Origin: Gnetum montanum
Lineage: Eukaryota > Streptophyta > Gnetopsida > Gnetales > Gnetaceae
Direction: 5' to 3'
NCBI GenBank assembly: GCA_015680685.1
Contig: MNCI01034785.1
Span: forward strand, 1,119,519 to 1,183,518
Length of the DNA stretch: 64,000 nucleotides
Shown here: positions 58,860 through 64,000 of the stretch, one piece after another
Layout: each line of letters opens with the position of its first letter
Position numbering within the stretch: the first letter of the stretch is position 1
Program-made: the position numbers and the translations under genes
Notes under the pieces: generated by a model
Told to the model about the DNA's origin: nothing
What the model saw: the letters and a program-made list of their open reading frames with translations, nothing else
Databases searched by the model: none

Positions 58860-60815
58860 TATAGTAAGAGCTACACTAAAGCATTCCAGCAAAGGTTAAA
58901 TACCAAACATCTTCAGGGAGCTCATCTCCAACCAATCATACAAGTTAGTGCTAACTTCTAATAATTAGAAATCATATGAGCATCCAAACAAGCATAAACC
59001 AAACATTGATGGTGGAGAGGTACACCCAATCACTAAAAAGTTCAATCAACCAAAAGATCCAACAAGAATCAACAATCCACTCTATGATCAAAACCAACAA
59101 CCCAACACAACTTAAACCTATTGAATAGAGTATATATATATATATATCAAACTAAGCTCCAATGATAGGATGGATTTAAGTATTAAAAAATTGAAAGAAC
59201 CTAACCTACGATGGTTGATCATGAGATGTCCATGATCTATGGTTTATATAGAAAAGCCACTAGTAGAAACTATGATAAAAACACTCAACCACGACCTATG
59301 ATAGAGAAACCACAACTTGACCATGAATTGTGGTTAGCAAGAAGTCATATGAAATAGCTCAATATAGTAAAAATAGCAAGGCTTGACCGCAACTTCACCA
59401 CAACTCATGGTAAAGATCACAACTTGATGACAACTCATGGGATTATAGGTTTGTCAAAAACAAAGACTGGAAAATATGAAAAATAGCTTAGGGTTGATCA
59501 TGACCTCATCACAACCCATGGTGGGAGACCACGACATAACCACATCTCATGGTTAACATTGTCAATCTCACCATGAGTCATGGTTAACTCATAGTTTTGG
59601 CACAAATATTTAAAAGGGTAGAAAATAGCATAAAAACACCTCAAAACAATTAGCAATTGACATGGGATGTTAGGGACATCATCAACATGACTCAACAAAT
59701 GTAAATGACTATCCAAATCAAGCATAAAGAGGAAATCAAAACAATAGCACAACAAAGAGGTCCAAACCTTAGGTAAAATCAATTAGAATTTGTAAAATGA
59801 CAAGGATTCAAAATTTTGCAAAATGGTCAAAACCTAGCTAAATCTATAATGAGATGAACATATTGGCCATCAAGATACAGATCTAATGGGCAAGACCAAA
59901 ATCCCAAATTAGTTGATATGATAATTCTTACAAAACTCTTTTTCCCCAAAATTAGCAAAAAGTAGCAAATCACAGTAGAAGAAAAACAATGAATCGATCA
60001 TGGGAACTAGGCAATCTATTTGAGCAAAGAAATACCCAAATCTCAACATAATTTCATACAGATCTAAAGAAATTCAACAAAACCCAACCCATACTACCTA
60101 TGCACAAAACCTATGAACCAAAACAAACAAGAAAAAGTGCCCAGATAACTCACATAGAAAATAGAAACATAGATCCACAAGTAACACATAAACTCAGCAA
60201 CGCACTCTTTCCAATCCACACAAACCAACAAAACTTCACACACTACCACCACAAGCCTTTGATCTAGCAGCACTTCCACATCCAAGAAAATGGATGCCAA
60301 GTACCTGGTTGAATGTAGTGTGGGGTTTTTATGAAAAATCTATTGAAAAACTCAACATAGTAAGCATTTAATTTCTAAAAATAAAATCAAAATAAAAGAA
60401 ATATAACATAAAACTAATCATAATTCATGTAACCTTCCATCAAGCTAAAAAGCTTGCTAAAATCATGAGAATTAGAAACAATACATTCCACAACAATATA
60501 TTTGTTAAATTAATATATTGCATTTACAAAATAGAAAGCAATCTATGTGATCACATACCCATGCCATGCCTATATCACAGCCTCATGAAAGCCTACCAAG
60601 CTCATTCACTAGTTTAGTATATACCAACTGAAAAATAGATAATTAAATAATGCAAGAAAAATTTAATATACATGAGAATAAATATAAAGCTGAAAATCAA
60701 ACTAACTAACAAGCATACTCAAAGCATAGCGTAACATCAAAGCATCAAGAAGCACAAAATACAAGTATAAATATACTAGCCCAATCATCCAAAATTACAA
60801 GTTACATCTTATTCT
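58860..60815 (-). repeat. LTR-like repeat, minus copy with 1.27-kb extra segment
   Basis: Inverted relative of 57113-57790. The extra segment (about 59031-60304) contains, at 59240-59580, repeated phrases like ACCACAACTCATGGT and their complements. A TA microsatellite sits at 59131-59147. No coding sequence is supported. Confidence 0.6.
59131..59147. repeat. TA microsatellite
   Basis: Uninterrupted (TA)n in the minus LTR-like copy. Confidence 0.8.
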
Positions 60816-61803
60816 CTTAAAAATCTTCCTCCCATAATATCTTAGTATAGGATGATCACAAATTAGACTCAAAGCTTCCAAGTCGATTCTTAATAGCTAT
60901 AATGACTCCATGAGGCTTTCACCATAGGAACTACCTTACTATGCAACTACGGCTCCATCTGATCTATGATCCTAATAGGACACTCCACATATGAAGCATT
61001 AGCGTTATACTTTAGTCTAATTAACAGCATAACTGTCATCAAAAGCATACTTAATAAAAATATCATGTATACTGGAAAGCTGTTTTAAAAAAAGGCATCC
61101 AAGCTTTGGATATTAATATTCATTGGCTCTTAATAAAAGAAAATGACAAAAAGAATTTATATAACTAACCCCATGTAATTGGGATTAAATATTGTTAATG
61201 AAATATAGATTTCCAAGGACATTATATACAAATGATTATACTAAATATATTATTTTATATTGGTTTTATTTTTTAGTACTATTTGTGAAATTATTGCTCA
61301 ATATTCAACCTATGATGTCCTTAATATTTACTTTTTATTATAACATTATTTTTGGAGGTCCAACATCCTCCTAATGTCATATGTACAAGAGTAAGGCATT
61401 ACATACAACATCTATACCATCAACACATAAGCTTTGCTATCACTAATGCTATTTTGATGTTAATTTTATCCTCTACCACCTTGTAGGTTAAATTTTTTCC
61501 ACTGATTGTATGGTTTTATTTTTATGATCTCATCTACTTACGCGTTGTAGCTTAGATTCTATCCATAATGCTCTAAGCTAAGCTCAATAATATTCCATCA
61601 TAACATTCTAGGAAAAGCTTATTAGTAATGCTAAATAATATTTTATCACTAATGCCAATATATTTGCAATGTAAGAACAATGAAATTTAGAAAAGAAAAG
61701 GGAACATGAATAGAAAATAATAATCTATCCATGAAAATTTCAAAATATTTTGCACGACAAGATTTATTACCAAACTTGGAATTAGTTATTCTTCACATCA
61801 TGC
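60816..61803. other. AT-rich intergenic sequence
   Basis: No element or gene recognised; open frames here are short and AT-driven. Confidence 0.4.
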
Positions 61804-61845
61804 AATTATAGCTATCTCACGAGAAATTATAGCTATCTCACGAGA
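61804..61845. repeat. Perfect 21-bp tandem duplication
   Basis: Two identical 21-base units containing 'gctatctcacgaga', at 61804 and 61825. A young slippage event. Confidence 0.95.
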
Positions 61846-62187
61846 AAAGTGTTATAGAAATAAAGACCTGGATAATTGTTAATATAATACATGAAATAAA
61901 ATTCAACTCAATTTTTGCAAAATTCTCTCCGTCAAATCATACCTATATATTATAAATACATGACTAAGGTAGTACTAGAACGTAGGCATTACCAACTTAG
62001 TCAAACAATACATTGGCAGCAATTCTTACTGTTCCTCAAAGTACATGACTCTGACAGAACTTCAACGCGCTCGCACAAATGCAGACAGCAACATGTCAAC
62101 AAGAATGAGACAAAACGCTGTCATAAAACTCAGGAAAGATTCAGCCCTTGAGACAGCATACACCATTTTTTGAAACCATTGCACTTG
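61846..62187. other. Sequence downstream of the AUG7-like gene
   Basis: From about 61960 the DNA is richer in CG (for example 'ttcaacgcgctcgcac' near 62060) than the transposon region. That suggests less methylation decay, but no coding exon is recognised. Confidence 0.35.
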
Positions 62188-62193
62188 TTTATT
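62188..62193 (-). terminator. Possible polyadenylation signal of the AUG7-like gene
   Basis: AATAAA on the minus strand, about 385 bases after the stop codon, a plausible 3' UTR length. Bases 62194-62576 would be 3' UTR. Confidence 0.4.
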
Positions 62194-62576
62194 AGATACA
62201 ATAATTGTTACGGTATTTCGAAAACATTTGAAGAGACACTAATGGAGATCTCATCGGTTCAATCTTCTTAATTCTAATAATGTATGTACACATCAAATAA
62301 AAAGAATTGGACATACACTTAAATTTTAGCATAAACAAGATGGCGAGGTTCCATAATTGATCTGCCAGGCACAATGATGACAGTATAATGCAAAATGTTG
62401 TTCCTGTTTTTTCACAATGGAAACTCTTCTCTAGATTTAAACAAAAGAAAGACTTTTATCTCATACCAGGCAAACTCTCAGTTTACAACAAACATGAGAT
62501 CAGCTGCTAAGCTTTAAAAGAGGCTCTGATTCGTTTTGGAATTTTGTAGACGACATTAATTGTCTGCATGTGCCGC

Positions 62577-62774
62577 TTAATTTCGTGACCGAGATGCTGA
62601 TAGAATACTTAGATCACGATTCAAAACAGTCACAGAATCTTCACACTCAGATATGATTTTCAGAATGGAAGAAGCCTCTGGCTTTGACAAAGAAGCGTCA
62701 TCATCTACAGTAGCTCCTGATCCTGCCGCAACGGCTGCATATGAATCCCTTAAGTTGCGCAGATTGTGAAGAAA
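62577..62774 (-). CDS. AUG7: AUG7-like augmin subunit, last exon
   Basis: 198 bases, 65 codons plus TAA (62577-62579), open with no breaks. It starts after a good acceptor (CTTCTCAG, AG at 62776-62775). The peptide begins [14 protein letters not shown], has a variable Gly/Ala/Asp-rich middle, then [12 protein letters not shown] and [14 protein letters not shown]. This matches my memory of the C-terminus of plant AUG7 (HAUS-type augmin subunit 7, formerly NMP1), which helps the augmin complex recruit gamma-tubulin to spindle and phragmoplast microtubules. The end is SASRSRN, different from the SASIAREQ-type tail I remember. It joins exon 62948-63046 in phase 0. Codons carry CpG and CAG unlike the transposons, so this is a live-looking gene, though a recent pseudogene is not excluded. 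Confidence 0.75.
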   Translation of the reverse strand, partial: FLHNLRNLRDSYAAVAAGSGATVDDDASLSKPEASSILKIISECEDSVTVLNRDLSILSASRSRN

Positions 62775-62947
62775 CTGAGAAGGTCCAGCAAGTTCAAGGG
62801 ATTTTTATTTGTCAGGGGTTCAACATACTTAATTACCATTCCATGGTAACAAATGGTTTGACTCAGAAGTTTAAATTCTTAACTTGGTATCTATTTAGGT
62901 TAACAAATTAATTCATGAATTCGACTTCATAAAAATAATGATCAGAC
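62775..62947 (-). other. Intron of the AUG7-like gene
   Basis: 173 bases, GT (donor GTCTGA after ...TTGAAG) to AG, phase 0. Joining the flanks gives a continuous frame. Confidence 0.7.
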
Positions 62948-63046
62948 CTTCAAAAGAACCTTGTAAGTTTCTAATAGTGTATTTGCAGCAGGACCCAATC
63001 CATGCAGTTGTGGGAGTTCCATCATATGAGTCCACGGACGTATTTC
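62948..63046 (-). CDS. AUG7: AUG7-like augmin subunit, penultimate exon
   Basis: 99 bases, 33 codons, no breaks. It starts after an AG acceptor (63048-63047) and ends before GTCTGA. The peptide [19 protein letters not shown] continues into [14 protein letters not shown]. The EIRPWTHMM...PQLHG...GPAAN pattern is what I recognise from plant AUG7. The exon encoding the preceding part is not found in the remaining 950 bases, so the next intron is longer than that and the bulk of the gene (over 200 residues in relatives) lies beyond the right edge. Confidence 0.78.
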
Positions 63047-63880
63047 CTAACAAATGAGACCATAAATAGATATAACAGCTATATAGTTAAAATATGCAAT
63101 AGTGAACAACTTCAAACATCGAAGTCACATGTCGGTTTTATGCAGATGAAATTGCAATTTATATAGAACTGCAAAGCATCAATAGCCACACTTCGGACAA
63201 ACTTGCAGTCATATTACCAATTCAAACTAACTGGTAAAAAATATCAGAATATCCCAATCGCATACGTCAAAACAGAAGGATAATAATATCGTTGTGGTCA
63301 CATACGGTTTTAAAACAAAGCAATTGAGTTCCTTGGTTATCACTCCATCAAATATATATTGTAATACAATATCAAACTATTAAAATAAACAAATAAAAAA
63401 TAGAAACCACAGGGGGTGTAAGACCATAGAAAATTTCTTAAAACATTGAAAACTAGAAGAATATTTCCTTAAACATGATATGAACAGATAATATAACAAA
63501 GCAGACGCAGTAAACAATAATTCACTGATACGGAACAAACAATGTTTTGTATATGCAGGATGCATTTAAACCAATCCTCTTAAAAACTGCTGTAAATTTT
63601 GAGAGTTAAGGATGCACAACCTAAACAGATTGACAGCTATGGCAGACTAAGACTGTCAAACTAAGCATGTAATGAAACCTCAACATCTCTGAACTGCCAA
63701 TAAAAAAGCCAACTTCACAAATTATAAGCTTTTTTCCTCACCTAACCACATGAGCCACTATGAACACTTTAAAAATTTGTTTGTAATGCAATAAATAGAG
63801 ATCAATTATACAAAATAAAATGCAACTAAAAATGAAAACGAATTTTGACTTATCCACTAAGACTTATTGGATCTATGAGA
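63047..63880 (-). other. Part of a long intron of the AUG7-like gene
   Basis: No exon is recognisable; AT-rich. An open frame at 63380-63565 is not supported. Confidence 0.5.
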
Positions 63881-64000
63881 CAGTTTCAGAATTCCTTTTA
63901 CAGAATTTTTTTAATTCATACCTCAATGTTGCCCATTGAAAACAAACTTGTGACTTAGGGCTTCCATGCCAAGGCTTTTACCACTAAGCTAACAACACAT
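63881..64000 (-). mobile_element. tRNA-derived SINE-like sequence, cut by the window edge
   Basis: Read on the minus strand it has a pol III A box (TTAGCTTAGTGG, 63981-63992), a stretch of tRNA-arm length, and a decayed B box (GTTTGTTTTC, 63938-63947; GTTCGATTCC type). A 'caatgggcaacattgagg' phrase follows. A decayed tRNA pseudogene is the alternative. It lies within the AUG7-like intron. Confidence 0.5.

Noticed and set aside
61915-62151. 78-residue plus-strand frame with a Lys/Arg/His-rich end
   Set aside because: No recognised domain, located in the downstream flank of a minus-strand gene, and no splice or start context.

Overview
The window looks like nuclear DNA of a land plant with a very large, retrotransposon-packed genome. 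A gymnosperm is my best guess from the depth of decay and nesting; I cannot name a species. The evidence is plant Ty3/gypsy elements of the Tat/Athila type (tRNA-Asp-like primer site, protease D-L-G motif, a second archaeal-type RNase H in one family), a chromovirus-like Ty3/gypsy element, a Ty1/copia fragment, and at the right edge two exons of a plant-type augmin subunit (AUG7-like). Almost every transposon frame is broken by TAG/TAA/TGA stops and by G-to-A or C-to-T changes, as expected from long methylation and deamination. No transposon protein here is intact.

Layout. 1-15.2 kb: Tat-like element 'D' (+). It has an antisense, intron-containing extra gene (0.9-4.25 kb), a spacer, an array of roughly 190-bp repeats (6.0-8.9 kb) where gag/protease would be expected, a decayed pol with two RNase H domains and integrase (9.1-12.7 kb), and an LTR-like block (13.2-15.2 kb). 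15.2-35.2 kb: a second copy of the same family, 'E' (-), with the same order: LTR-like block at 35.2-33.4, antisense extra gene 33.2-30.9, spacer, repeat array 19.0-17.2, truncated pol 16.5-15.2. Element 'A' (20,744-30,693, +) is inserted in E's spacer with a perfect 5-bp target duplication. 35.2-36.7 kb: an assembly gap and a third fragment 'H' (-).

36.7-56.3 kb: chromovirus-like element 'C' (+). Element 'B' (40,664-53,780, +), a 13.1-kb relative of A, is inserted exactly inside C's integrase frame. B carries a long extra coiled-coil-type reading frame after integrase, preceded by an LTR-promoter-like stretch. 54.7-56.1 kb holds a minus-strand LTR with a cluster of a short repeated motif in its U3. 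56.3-60.8 kb: a Ty1/copia 3' pol end and two oppositely oriented copies of one LTR-like repeat. 60.8-64 kb: gene flank, then the 3' end of an AUG7-like host gene on the minus strand, with a tRNA-derived SINE-like sequence near the edge.

The retroelements are layered parasites of one another. The only functional cellular gene I can support is the AUG7-like one, whose product in plants belongs to the augmin complex that recruits gamma-tubulin for microtubule nucleation. Three stretches of N (1, 463 and 1 bases) mark assembly joins; two sit where a known neighbouring sequence is missing.
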